Source: Massilia sp. Leaf139 (GTDB taxonomy: Bacteria; Pseudomonadota; Gammaproteobacteria; Burkholderiales; Burkholderiaceae_D). Taken from it: a stretch of 64,000 nucleotides of DNA. Made by a program: the position numbers and the translations under genes. The stretch is from positions 27,194-91,193 of the forward strand of contig NZ_LMOJ01000001.1 of assembly GCF_001424165.1 (NCBI RefSeq), written 5' to 3'. The notes under the pieces are model-generated. The model worked only from the letters and a program-made list of their open reading frames with translations. It was not told where the DNA came from and made no database searches. Position 1 is the first letter of the stretch. Every line of letters begins with the position of its first letter. Below, piece by piece: positions 24,949 to 32,545 of this stretch.

Positions 24949-26359
24949 CGCCGGGCTCGTCGTCCTTGAGCAGGAGCGGGTGCTGGCGGCCTCGCCCCTG
25001 GCGCGCGCCGCCGGCGTCCAGCCCGGCATGCGCCGCGGCGGCGTGCTGATGCTCATGCCCGAGGCGCGCATCGTCGAGCGTTCGCCCGAGCGCGAAGCCG
25101 AGGCCCTGCACGCGGTGGCGATGGCGCTGCTGCAGTACACGCCGCAGGTGGCGCAGGCCGAGGAATCGACGATCCTGATCGACATCGGCGCCAGCCTGCG
25201 CCTGTTCGGCGGCATCCGTGCCCTGTGCCGGCGCGTGCGCGCCAGCCTGCGCGCGCTCGGCTTTTCAGGCCAGCTCAGCTGCGCGCCGACCGCGCGCGGC
25301 GCCTGGCTGCTGGCACGCCGCCGCGCCGGACGCGTGCTCACCATCGAATCGCTCACGCGCCGCCTCGACCGCCTGCCGAGCACGCTGCCGCCGCCGGCGC
25401 GCGCCTACGCCAACTGGTTCGAAGGCATCGGCTGCTTCGACATCGGCGCCATGCGGCGCCTGCCGCGCCCAGGCCTGCAGCGCCGCTGCGGCCGCGCGCT
25501 GCTCGACATGCTGGACGCCGCCTACGGCATGGCGCCCGAGCTGTTCGAATGGATCGAGGCGCCGACAAGTTTTCAGGCCAAGATCGAACTCTTCGACCGC
25601 ATCGAAAACGCCGAGGAGTGCCTGCAGGGCGCCCAGCGCCTGGTGCAGCAACTGACCGGCTGGCTTTGCGCGCACCAGCTCGCCGTCGAACGCATCACCC
25701 TGCTGCTCGACCACGAGCGCGGCCGCGTGGCGCGCCCGCCCACGGCGGTCGACATCGCGCTGGGCGAACCGACCTGGCGCGACGAGCACCTGGTGCGTTT
25801 GCTGCGCGAGCGCCTGGCGAAAACCGTGCTCGACGCTCCCGTGATTGCCCTTGCGCTGGAAGCCGCCCAACTGCAGCCGATGGCGCCGCCAAGCGAATCG
25901 CTGTTCCCGGAGCCCGGCGGCAGCGAAGAAGACCGTGTGCGCATGCTGGAACTGCTGGTGGCCCGCCTTGGCCCCGACAACGTTTTACAGGCGCTGCCGC
26001 AAGCCGACTACCGGCCCGAGGTAGCCAACGCCTGGGTGCCGGTGCAGCAAAAGGTGCGCGAATCGGTGCGTTCCGCACAGATGCCGGCCGACGTGCAAAG
26101 CCTGCCGCGGCCGACCTGGATCCTGGCGAAACCGATCGCACTGCTGATGCGCAACCACCGGCCCTTCTATGGCTCGCCTTTGAAGATGGCGTCGACGCCG
26201 GAACGGATCGAAGCAGGCTGGTGGACAGAACCGCAGACGCGCGATTATTTCATTGCGGAGGGGCAGGATCACACCTTGTACTGGGTGTACCGGGAGCGCA
26301 TCGTGGGGGCGGGGGAGGATGCGGATCCGCGGTGGTATCTGCATGGGTTGTTTGGGTAA
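24878..26359 (+). CDS. imuB: ImuB, inactive Y-family polymerase-like protein
   Basis: A 493-residue Y-family DNA polymerase homologue. The N-terminus WIGLYLPRLPLEVF lacks the catalytic Asp and steric-gate pattern of active Y-family enzymes, and EESTILIDIGASLRLFGG keeps the fold without the full metal site, as known for ImuB, which serves as a platform linking DnaE2 to the beta clamp. A clamp-binding-like PPSESLFP lies near residue 345, and the C-terminal region (from ~400) is the ImuB tail needed for partner contacts. It overlaps imuA by 71 bp. dnaE2 is not adjacent: it is 23 kb away. Confidence 0.94.
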   Translation: MRLWIGLYLPRLPLEVFAPNWSTDAGLVVLEQERVLAASPLARAAGVQPGMRRGGVLMLMPEARIVERSPEREAEALHAVAMALLQYTPQVAQAEESTILIDIGASLRLFGGIRALCRRVRASLRALGFSGQLSCAPTARGAWLLARRRAGRVLTIESLTRRLDRLPSTLPPPARAYANWFEGIGCFDIGAMRRLPRPGLQRRCGRALLDMLDAAYGMAPELFEWIEAPTSFQAKIELFDRIENAEECLQGAQRLVQQLTGWLCAHQLAVERITLLLDHERGRVARPPTAVDIALGEPTWRDEHLVRLLRERLAKTVLDAPVIALALEAAQLQPMAPPSESLFPEPGGSEEDRVRMLELLVARLGPDNVLQALPQADYRPEVANAWVPVQQKVRESVRSAQMPADVQSLPRPTWILAKPIALLMRNHRPFYGSPLKMASTPERIEAGWWTEPQTRDYFIAEGQDHTLYWVYRERIVGAGEDADPRWYLHGLFG

Positions 26360-26378
26360 GGCGATGCCTTGCAGGCGC

Positions 26379-26417
26379 GCCAATGCAGATCGATACCAGG
26401 TATCGACCTGCATTGGC
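26379..26417. terminator. Long perfect inverted repeat between convergent genes
   Basis: GCCAATGCAG and TCGATA pair with TATCGA and CTGCATTGGC around a CCAGG loop, leaving a single a/c mismatch. It lies between the stops of imuB and the fasciclin gene and probably acts as a shared terminator, although no T tract follows on either side. A protein-binding palindrome is the alternative. Confidence 0.55.
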
Positions 26418-26432
26418 GACATGTCCGACGGC

Positions 26433-27383
26433 TTACAGCGCAGGAATCAGTACCTTGTCGATCACGTGAATGACGCCATTGCTGGCCCTGACGTCGACCG
26501 CGACAATCTTGGCCTGGGTCGCGGTGGTGTCGGTGATGAGGGGCGGTGTTCCCGCCGTGATCCTGATCGCTTGCCCGGCGACCGTTGCGATCGGCGTGTC
26601 GAAGGGTATCTGGTTCGACAGCACCTGGCCGCTCACGACGTGGTAGGTGAGCACCGTGCGCAGCTGGGGCACCGTCAGATTTTGTGGGGCCGCGGCGAAT
26701 GCCGGGTTGGTCGGCGCAAATACCGTGAACGGGCCGGCGCCGCTCAAGGTGGATTGCAGGTCGGCCGTGGCGACCGCGCTGACGAGCGAGCTGAAGAGCG
26801 GATTGACCCGGGCCATCTGCACGATGTTGAGCACGCCTGGCGGAATCAGTACCTTGTCCACCACATGGATCACACCATTACTGGCCATGACATTCGGCGT
26901 GGTGACCGTGGCGACCGTCAAGGCGGCGTCCGTGATCCTGACGCCATTGCTGCTGTCCAGACGCAGCATGGCCGGCATGCTCGCATAGGTATAGGCGGTC
27001 GCTTGCGTCGCTCCGCCCGCGGCCAGGTCGGCCGCCAGTTTTTTCGTGCCCAGCACGTGATAGCTGAGGATGCTCTGCAGGGCAGGCGCGGGCAGGGCGT
27101 CGACCATGGCGGTGGCGTTGGCGAATCCCAGCCTTCCAGCCAGATCGGCGAAGGCCTGGTCGGTCGGCGCAAAGACGGTCAACTGGGCATTGGCGTCGGT
27201 CAGGGTGCCGCCGATGCCCGCCTTGGTAACGGCTGCCAGCAAGGCATTGAAGCCTTGTGCTTTCGCTACCTCGGCAATGTTGGCCTGGCCGGCAGCGTCG
27301 TCGTCGTCCCCACCGCAGCCGGCCAGCGTCGTTGCAAGCGCCAGAATGGCCAGGCCGAACTTCATGAAATGTCGCACTTTCAT
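26433..27383 (-). CDS. Lipoprotein with two fasciclin domains
   Basis: A 316-residue exported lipoprotein. The signal MKFGLAILALATTLAGCGG has a lipobox (LAGC) with Cys as the lipidated residue, followed by an acidic DDDD linker that argues for the usual outer-membrane-directed anchor. Two FAS1 (fasciclin) domains follow, each with the H1/H2 motifs: LTVFAPTDQAFADL ... ILSYHVLG ... GVIHVVDKVLIPP, and FTVFAPTNPAFAAA ... VLTYHVVSG ... GVIHVIDKVLIPA. FAS1 domains mediate adhesion or ligand binding. Start 27383 follows GGGAGAAA; convergent with imuB. Confidence 0.92.
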   Translation of the reverse strand: MKVRHFMKFGLAILALATTLAGCGGDDDDAAGQANIAEVAKAQGFNALLAAVTKAGIGGTLTDANAQLTVFAPTDQAFADLAGRLGFANATAMVDALPAPALQSILSYHVLGTKKLAADLAAGGATQATAYTYASMPAMLRLDSSNGVRITDAALTVATVTTPNVMASNGVIHVVDKVLIPPGVLNIVQMARVNPLFSSLVSAVATADLQSTLSGAGPFTVFAPTNPAFAAAPQNLTVPQLRTVLTYHVVSGQVLSNQIPFDTPIATVAGQAIRITAGTPPLITDTTATQAKIVAVDVRASNGVIHVIDKVLIPAL

Positions 27384-27626
27384 TCGTTTCTCCCATATCG
27401 GTAAGTGATGATGTGGTCGGAGAGCGTCGCTCCTTGTCCTGCAATATAGTTCGAACCGGTGCAAAAATAGGGCAAGCACGCCACAAAAATCGGTTCAATA
27501 CAGGGACAAGAGGGACGGAGAGTAATTTTTCCTGAGACAGTTTCGAGCAACGAAAAGGCCAGGCAGGATCTTGCACGGAAGCGCGATTCGTTGCAGAGTG
27601 CTGCATTCATCAAACAGGAGGGGCGC

Positions 27627-28415
27627 ATGCTCACCGAACGCGTCGACTTTCAAGGGCCGCACGGCAAACTGGCCGCCAAGCTAGATCTGCCGGACGGCAT
27701 CCCGCGCGCCTATGGCGTCTTCGCCCATTGCTTCACCTGCAGCAAGGACGTGCTGGCGGCAAACCGGATTTCGCAGGGACTGGCGGCGCACGGCATCGGC
27801 ATGCTGCGCTTCGATTTCGCCGGACTCGGCGCCAGCGCCGGCGATTTTGGCGACACCAATTTTTCGTCGAACGTGGAAGACCTGGTGGCGGCCGCGGCTT
27901 TTCTGCGCGACAAATTCGCCGCGCCGCGCCTGCTGGTCGGGCACAGCATGGGCGGCACGGCCGTGCTGGCGGCGGCGCACCGGATTCCGGAGTCGAAGGC
28001 CGTGGTGACGATCGCCTCGCCGAGCGATCCGCATTACGTCGTCAACGCGCTCCTGTCCGAGCACCTCGACACGATCGCCCAACTGGGCGAGGCGCGCGTG
28101 AAACTGGCGGGGCGCGATTTCAATATCCGCCAGCAGTTCGTCGAGGATGCGACGCAGCACCGGCTGGCCGAGCGGATCGCGCAACTGGATCGGGCGCTGC
28201 TGGTCATGCATGCACCAGGCGACGATACGGTGGAGATGGCGAATGCCTTGCGGATCTTCGAGCTGGCGCGCTATCCGAAGAGCTTCGTGTCGCTCGACGG
28301 GGTCGATCACCTGGTGACGGGGCGGGAGGATGCGGCGCAGGTGGCGGCGATGATCGCGGCCTGGAGCGGACGGTATATCGATGCGGGCGGCCTCACGCCC
28401 GGTCAGTCCCGCTAG
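27627..28415 (+). CDS. Alpha/beta hydrolase (OsmC-partner type, OsmC domain absent)
   Basis: A 262-residue serine hydrolase fold protein. The nucleophile elbow GHSMGG, the FAHCFTCSKDVLAANRIS segment and RFDFAGLGASAGDF are typical of the hydrolase half of bifunctional hydrolase/OsmC proteins; the acid and His are likely in APGDDTVE and GVDHLV. Many relatives continue into a C-terminal OsmC peroxiredoxin-like domain of ~140 residues; here the frame stops after the hydrolase, so it is either the stand-alone form or a shortened version. AGGAGGGG precedes the ATG at 27627. Substrate unknown. Confidence 0.88.
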   Translation: MLTERVDFQGPHGKLAAKLDLPDGIPRAYGVFAHCFTCSKDVLAANRISQGLAAHGIGMLRFDFAGLGASAGDFGDTNFSSNVEDLVAAAAFLRDKFAAPRLLVGHSMGGTAVLAAAHRIPESKAVVTIASPSDPHYVVNALLSEHLDTIAQLGEARVKLAGRDFNIRQQFVEDATQHRLAERIAQLDRALLVMHAPGDDTVEMANALRIFELARYPKSFVSLDGVDHLVTGREDAAQVAAMIAAWSGRYIDAGGLTPGQSR

Positions 28416-28482
28416 CCGGGAGCGCGCGCCGAAAGTCCCCGATTGTTCTGGAAGACGGTGCGGCCTTCATCTATAGTCTAGA

Positions 28483-28515
28483 GACCGTCTGCACGATCGG
28501 CGGTCTTGTTTCTTT
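28483..28515 (+). terminator. Candidate terminator after the hydrolase gene
   Basis: GACCG and CGGTC can pair around a 13-nt loop and are followed by a T-rich tail (TTGTTTCTTTCT). The stem is short and the loop large, so this is a weak candidate. Confidence 0.35.
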
Positions 28516-28563
28516 CTGTTTCCGCAGTGCCATCCCGTCCACATTCGTTTACGAGAGGTTCCC

Positions 28564-29103
28564 ATGGAAGCCCGCAAGATCCCTGCCGCCGACAGTGTCG
28601 TCAAGCCGCTCACCAAATGCGTGCTGCGCTGCGATCCCTACCTGCGCCGTCTTTCCGGCGGGCTGTACGGCTACACGCGTAGCAACGGCAAGCAATTCCA
28701 TGGCGGCGTCGACCTGTACGCCGAGCCTGGTACCGAGACCTATGCGATGGGGCCGGGCAAGGTGGAATGGATCGAAGTCGACAAAAAGTGGGATTGGGGC
28801 AAATGCGTCCTGACCAGGGTGAACCTGCCGCACATGACCTGCTGGGCACTGTACGCGCACCTCTCCGAAGTCTACGTCAAGACAGGTTCACCGTTGGAGG
28901 GACGCACGCTGATCGGCCTGACCGGCATTTCAGGCAACGGTGACTCGGCTTATCCGCACCTGCATCTGGAAACCTGGCGGTCGACCGAGGCTGGAAAACG
29001 CGGTACCAGGGAAAAGTACCGCTTCAACCCCCTGAGTTTGCTGGGCTTCCTGCCCTACCAGCCCTTCGCGCTCGAGGTTCTCGAACGGCATAACCGCGCG
29101 TGA
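28564..29103 (+). CDS. M23-type metallopeptidase-fold protein without a signal peptide
   Basis: A 179-residue LytM/peptidase M23-like protein. The zinc motif HxxxD is present (QFHGGVDLYA, His46 and Asp50) and the HxH motif appears as PHLHLE (His132/His134), with an additional His in LYAHLSE; all four key positions of an active LytM site are therefore present. Unusually there is no N-terminal signal peptide or membrane anchor, and no LysM or coiled-coil domain. Murein hydrolysis would need export, so either an unrecognised route or a cytoplasmic role must be assumed. Probably a single-gene unit. Confidence 0.85.
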   Translation: MEARKIPAADSVVKPLTKCVLRCDPYLRRLSGGLYGYTRSNGKQFHGGVDLYAEPGTETYAMGPGKVEWIEVDKKWDWGKCVLTRVNLPHMTCWALYAHLSEVYVKTGSPLEGRTLIGLTGISGNGDSAYPHLHLETWRSTEAGKRGTREKYRFNPLSLLGFLPYQPFALEVLERHNRA

Positions 29104-29451
29104 TTATTCGTCGAACTCTTCGGCCAGGTTCTTCCACCCCCGGCTCTTCGCAAACGGCGCGAACTCCTCGGGCGCTTCGAGCACCATCAGCTTGCGTTCC
29201 TGCAGTCCCGGATCGCTGAGGCCGAAGTCCGGCCCCTTGTAGCCGAGCGCGCGCAGGCGGTCGATGACAGCCTTGATCAGGGCCTTGTCCTGGTGCAGGC
29301 CTGGATCGATGGGTGCGGCGAAGTCGACGTACACGTCGATGATCCCGTAGCCCTCGTCGAAAATGCGGATCGCCTTGACGTCGTGGGAACGGCCGGTGCT
29401 GTCAACGGCCTTGAACGGGCCGGACAGTTCAATGTCGGTATCGGTAGTCAT
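29104..29451 (-). CDS. Hypothetical protein
   Basis: A 115-residue soluble protein, not recognised. It starts MTTDTDIELSGPFKAVDSTG at 29451; longer in-frame starts upstream run into the 122-bp inverted repeat and are unlikely. The body is mixed alpha/beta with an acidic C-terminus (AEEFDE) and no transmembrane segment. Its stop abuts the convergent M23 gene. The sequence looks like a genuine protein, with neighbour-like codon use, but nothing indicates its role. Confidence 0.7.
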   Translation of the reverse strand: MTTDTDIELSGPFKAVDSTGRSHDVKAIRIFDEGYGIIDVYVDFAAPIDPGLHQDKALIKAVIDRLRALGYKGPDFGLSDPGLQERKLMVLEAPEEFAPFAKSRGWKNLAEEFDE

Positions 29452-29473
29452 GGCTACAGCATACCACCGACCC

Positions 29474-29595
29474 AAGAAGCTTCGAGAAACCGTAGCGAGC
29501 GGAAGGAGTGTTTGCCGAGACGCGAAGCTGTACGGAAGTACAGCGAGCATCGCAGGCAAACAATCCGACGCGCAGTAGGTTTATCGATGCTTCTT
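29474..29595. repeat. 122-bp imperfect inverted repeat with hairpin core (MITE-like)
   Basis: Nested complementary blocks pair symmetrically about 29535: AAGAAGC/GCTTCTT at the ends, then AAACC/GGTTT, TGTTTGCC/GGCAAACA, and a core CTGTAC-GGAA-GTACAG. It fills the space between a hypothetical gene and the M61 peptidase gene, ending at the peptidase's stop. A related, weaker core (GTAC-GGCG-GTAC) is at 43625-43636. It could be a mobile miniature element, an RNA element or a terminator; it has no reading frame. Confidence 0.65.
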
Positions 29596-31509
29596 TTATT
29601 TCAGCGCCTTGTAGATCGCTTCCAGGCGATCCGGCGTGCCCGGGATCCGTTCCAGGCGCGGGTAGCGCAGGCCGCCGTGGTAGTCCAGCGCGATCGTGCG
29701 CAGGGTGTTGCCTTTCTTGACCAGCAGCTCGATCGGCGCCGTCGTGCCCTTGGCCGCCTTGACGGCCGCCTTCAGCACTTCCGGCTTGAACACCTTGTTG
29801 TTCACGGCGACGATGGTCGTGTTGGCGGCCAGGCCGGCGCGGAAGCCGATGCCGTCCCACTGCACGTTGCTCACGCCACCGTCGGCGCGCACGGCGAAGC
29901 CCAGCGAGTAGCTGAAGTCGGCCGATTTGCTGCGGTCTTCAGCGGCCTTGATGTAGTCGGTCGGGGTCTCGGTGTAGACCAGCTTCCAGCCGGCGCGCTT
30001 CAGGCCGTCGAGCGGGGCGCCCGGACCGTTGCCGTCCAGGCGCGCACGCAGGAAGGGCGCCCAGTCGAATTTCTGTACCTTGTTCAAGGTCGCGACGACG
30101 TCCTCGAAGGTGTAGAACTCCGGCAGGTAGCTGCCGTTCTTGATCCCGTAAAACGCCCGTGCGAAATCGTCGAGCGAGCGCTTCTCGCCGGACAGTTCGC
30201 GGATCTTGGTGTCGACGTCGAGCCAGATCAGGGCGCCTTCGGAGTAGTAGTCTTCGCCGCGCTGCCAGTTGCTCCAGCCGAGGGCGCGGCGGGCGATGAC
30301 GATCGGGTCGTTCACCGTGTCCTGCACCGGGCGCCAGGCGCGGCCCTGCACGTTGTCGTAGCGGGCCGCGGTGGAGGCCAGCGCGTCGCGCGCCCCGGCT
30401 TGCGAGACCAGGCCGGAACGCGCGCCCAGAATGCTGCCCCAGTACTGGGTCTGGCCTTCGTAGACCCACAGCAGTTCGTTCTGCAGCGGGGTGTTAAAGT
30501 TCGGGACGTTCTGGCCGGCCGGGCGGCGGAACTTGCCATTCCACGAGTGGGTGAATTCGTGCGGCAGCAGGTCACGGCCCGCCTCCGAGCGCGCCCAGTC
30601 GGTGAAGTAGCCCGGCTTGACGCCGTTCTCGCTCGACTGGTGGTGCTCGCGGCCGATGCCGCCGAATTCGTCCGACAGCGCCAGCAGGAAGTCGTAGTGC
30701 TCGTAGTGGTGCGAGCCGAAGAGCTTCAGCGACTGCTGCACCATCGCGCGGTGCGCGGCGATCTGCTCGGGCTTGGCTTCCAGGCTCTCGGCATTGTCGG
30801 CCACGACGTTCAGCGAGACGCGCACCTTGGCGCCCGGATCGAGGTCGAACTTTTTAAAATGACGGCCCGCGAACAGGGGCGAATCGATCAGGGTCTCGAG
30901 GTCGTGCGCCTTGAACTGGATCTCGTCGCCTGTGCGCTGCGCCGTCTCCAGCGCCGTGCCGTACTGCCAGCCGGCGGGCAGCGTCAGCGACGGCTGCACC
31001 GTGATGCGGCGCGCCACATAGCCGGCCGGGTAGAGCGTCACCGACGGCCATTGCAGGCCGAGCATCTCCTCGGTCATGACGATGCGGCCCTGGCCCGGTT
31101 CGAGCGGCGAGAGGAACTGGTATTCCGCTTCCAGCGTCGTCACGCCTTCCGGTACGGTGACGTGGAAGGCGAAGACTTCGACCGGGTCGCGCGTCCATGC
31201 CACCGGCTTGCCGTTGGCCGTGAACTTCAGGCCGGCCAGCTGCGTCAGCGGGCCGCTCGGGCCGTGGTTCGCCGGCAGCCATTGCGGATACAGGAAGGTC
31301 ATCGGGCCGGGCTTCACGGGCACCGTCATGCGCATCCGGAAAATCTGCTGCGACAGGTTGGTCGCGTCGACTTTCAGGACGATGGTGCCGGGGTAGGGCT
31401 GGTCGACCGGCGCGGGCACGGCGGCCTGCGCCGGGAAGGTCAGCGCGAGGGCGAGGGCGATGCTGGAAGCCGTCTTGGCGGCGAAGGAGAACGTGGCGTG
31501 TGCGGTCAT
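29596..31509 (-). CDS. M61-family metallopeptidase (glycyl-aminopeptidase type)
   Basis: A 637-residue exported zinc peptidase. It has a signal peptide (ASSIALALALTFPAQA), an N-terminal beta-sandwich M61_N domain, the catalytic gluzincin motif HEFTH (residues 317-321) in DLLPHEFTHSWNGKFRRP, the downstream Glu ligand in WVYEGQTQYWG, and a C-terminal PDZ-like domain (residues ~500-600, with GIGFRAGLAANTTIVAVNN). These aminopeptidases prefer N-terminal Gly or Ala. The start at 31509 gives a proper signal peptide. It is divergent from the small heat-shock gene. Confidence 0.92.
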   Translation of the reverse strand: MTAHATFSFAAKTASSIALALALTFPAQAAVPAPVDQPYPGTIVLKVDATNLSQQIFRMRMTVPVKPGPMTFLYPQWLPANHGPSGPLTQLAGLKFTANGKPVAWTRDPVEVFAFHVTVPEGVTTLEAEYQFLSPLEPGQGRIVMTEEMLGLQWPSVTLYPAGYVARRITVQPSLTLPAGWQYGTALETAQRTGDEIQFKAHDLETLIDSPLFAGRHFKKFDLDPGAKVRVSLNVVADNAESLEAKPEQIAAHRAMVQQSLKLFGSHHYEHYDFLLALSDEFGGIGREHHQSSENGVKPGYFTDWARSEAGRDLLPHEFTHSWNGKFRRPAGQNVPNFNTPLQNELLWVYEGQTQYWGSILGARSGLVSQAGARDALASTAARYDNVQGRAWRPVQDTVNDPIVIARRALGWSNWQRGEDYYSEGALIWLDVDTKIRELSGEKRSLDDFARAFYGIKNGSYLPEFYTFEDVVATLNKVQKFDWAPFLRARLDGNGPGAPLDGLKRAGWKLVYTETPTDYIKAAEDRSKSADFSYSLGFAVRADGGVSNVQWDGIGFRAGLAANTTIVAVNNKVFKPEVLKAAVKAAKGTTAPIELLVKKGNTLRTIALDYHGGLRYPRLERIPGTPDRLEAIYKALK

Positions 31510-31630
31510 CTCGTAGGCAATGTGAAGGACAAAACCGGACGAGTGTAGCACGCAAGAAATTGCACAATAGTATGAAACATCGATACAAATAAAATTTGCA
31601 AAGAGGCTTAAAAATCCGTATTTCGTATGC

Positions 31631-31654
31631 CTTGAAAAGGGCGAGGCGTGGCAT
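31631..31654 (+). promoter_or_regulatory. Candidate sigma-32 heat-shock promoter
   Basis: CTTGAAAA at 31631 is a full match to the sigma-32 -35 element (CTTGAAA). TGGCAT at 31649-31654 is a partial match to the CCCCAT -10, 11-12 nt later. Transcription would begin near 31662, exactly at the 5' edge of the structured leader of the small heat-shock gene. Confidence 0.5.
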
Positions 31655-31662
31655 TAGATTGG

Positions 31663-31726
31663 TTCCAACGGATGCTCACGATGAGGTCCGTCAACATATC
31701 GCTTAACTTTGACAAGGATATTTATC
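31663..31726 (+). promoter_or_regulatory. ROSE-like RNA thermometer before the small heat-shock gene
   Basis: Two consecutive hairpins. The first pairs ACGGA (31668-31672) with TCCGT (31687-31691) around an inner CTC/GAG. The second pairs ATATC-G-CTT (31696-31704) with AAGGATAT (31714-31721), leaving the G at 31701 bulged opposite the Shine-Dalgarno AAGGA. A pyrimidine-rich UCGCU strand with a bulged G masking AGGA is the defining feature of ROSE elements, which melt on heating. Confidence 0.7.
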
Positions 31727-32191
31727 ATGCGTACTTTTGACCTCGCTCCCCTGTATCGTTCCGCCATCGGCTTCGACCGCCTGGCCAGCCTGCTCGAGCA
31801 ACGCGCCGAATCGCAGCCGAGCTACCCGCCGTACAACGTCGAACTGCTCGCCGAAGACAAGTACCGCATCGTGATGGCCCTCGCAGGCTTCTCGCGCGAT
31901 GAAGTGGAAATCGTCTCCGAGCGAGACACCCTGCACGTGACCGGCCGCAAGCAGAAGGACGAAACCCAGCGTACCTACCTGCACCGCGGTATCGCCGCCC
32001 GCGATTTCGAACAGCGCTTCCAGCTGGCGAACCACGTGAAGGTGACCACCGCTTCGTTCGACAACGGCATGCTGACCATCGACCTGGTGCGCGAAGTGCC
32101 TGAAGCACTCAAGCCGCGCAAGATCCAGATTGGCGATGCCAGCGGCACCGTCGACAATGTTCAGCAGATCGAACAGCGTCAGGCGGCCTAA
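31727..32191 (+). CDS. Small heat-shock protein, Hsp20/IbpA family
   Basis: A 154-residue alpha-crystallin-type chaperone that holds unfolding proteins for DnaK/ClpB. The N-terminal FDLAPLYRSAIGFDRLASLL is the IbpA-type amphipathic arm; the alpha-crystallin domain runs from YPPYNVELLAEDKYRI to LTIDLVREVP, with the conserved loop LALANH-like stretch replaced by FQLANHVKV, and the C-terminal PRKIQIG supplies the I-x-I motif. AAGGAT precedes the ATG at 31727 and is masked in the predicted thermometer. A candidate sigma-32 promoter lies upstream and a terminator follows. Confidence 0.93.
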   Translation: MRTFDLAPLYRSAIGFDRLASLLEQRAESQPSYPPYNVELLAEDKYRIVMALAGFSRDEVEIVSERDTLHVTGRKQKDETQRTYLHRGIAARDFEQRFQLANHVKVTTASFDNGMLTIDLVREVPEALKPRKIQIGDASGTVDNVQQIEQRQAA

Positions 32192-32240
32192 GCTGATCCA
32201 GGCAGCCCTCGTGGCATAAGCAGTACAGGCAGTAAGGAAG

Positions 32241-32270
32241 AGGGCGCCCGAAGTCGGGGTGCCCTTTTTT
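32241..32270 (+). terminator. Factor-independent terminator of the small heat-shock gene
   Basis: AGGGCGCCC pairs with GGGTGCCCT (one G-U pair) around a 6-nt loop and is followed by six T residues. Confidence 0.92.
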
Positions 32271-32317
32271 GCGTCTCGGCGCGGACAGTTTTGTCCAGGG
32301 CATGCGTTTCGATTGTG

Positions 32318-32425
32318 CGGCGTGTGAACGCGGGCATGCCCGCCCTACGTTACGCCACGGCCGCGTGATTTGATCGAGACGGCGGTGCACCGTAGGGTGG
32401 GCATGCCCACGCGTTCGCACGCCGC
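32318..32425. repeat. Palindromic intergenic repeat, copy B (inverted pair)
   Basis: Two units face each other: GCGGCGTGTGAACGCGGGC ... GCCCTACG (32318-32349) and CGTAGGGTGGGC ... GCGTTCGCACGCCGC (32391-32425), almost perfect reverse complements. Arms match copies A and C. It sits in the 354-bp space between the small heat-shock gene and the HtrA-like gene; the rest of that space holds the terminator and the presumed protease promoter, and no gene is seen. Confidence 0.65.
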
Positions 32426-32545
32426 ACGGACGCACAGACGAACGCAGCCTACCGATGAGTTTTAAGCACCATCTAAGACACATCGGCGACACTATTCAAC
32501 ATCGATACACCGTTATCGACCAACCCTAAAACCAGGAGCACGTCC

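Noticed and set aside
27440-27465. tRNA-like GTTCGAACC in the hydrolase upstream space
   Set aside because: It looks like a T-loop, but no acceptor, anticodon or D arms surround it.
29293-31548. Rightward open frame (751 codons) opposite the M61 peptidase
   Set aside because: Antisense shadow; it also crosses the 122-bp inverted repeat, unlikely for a real gene.
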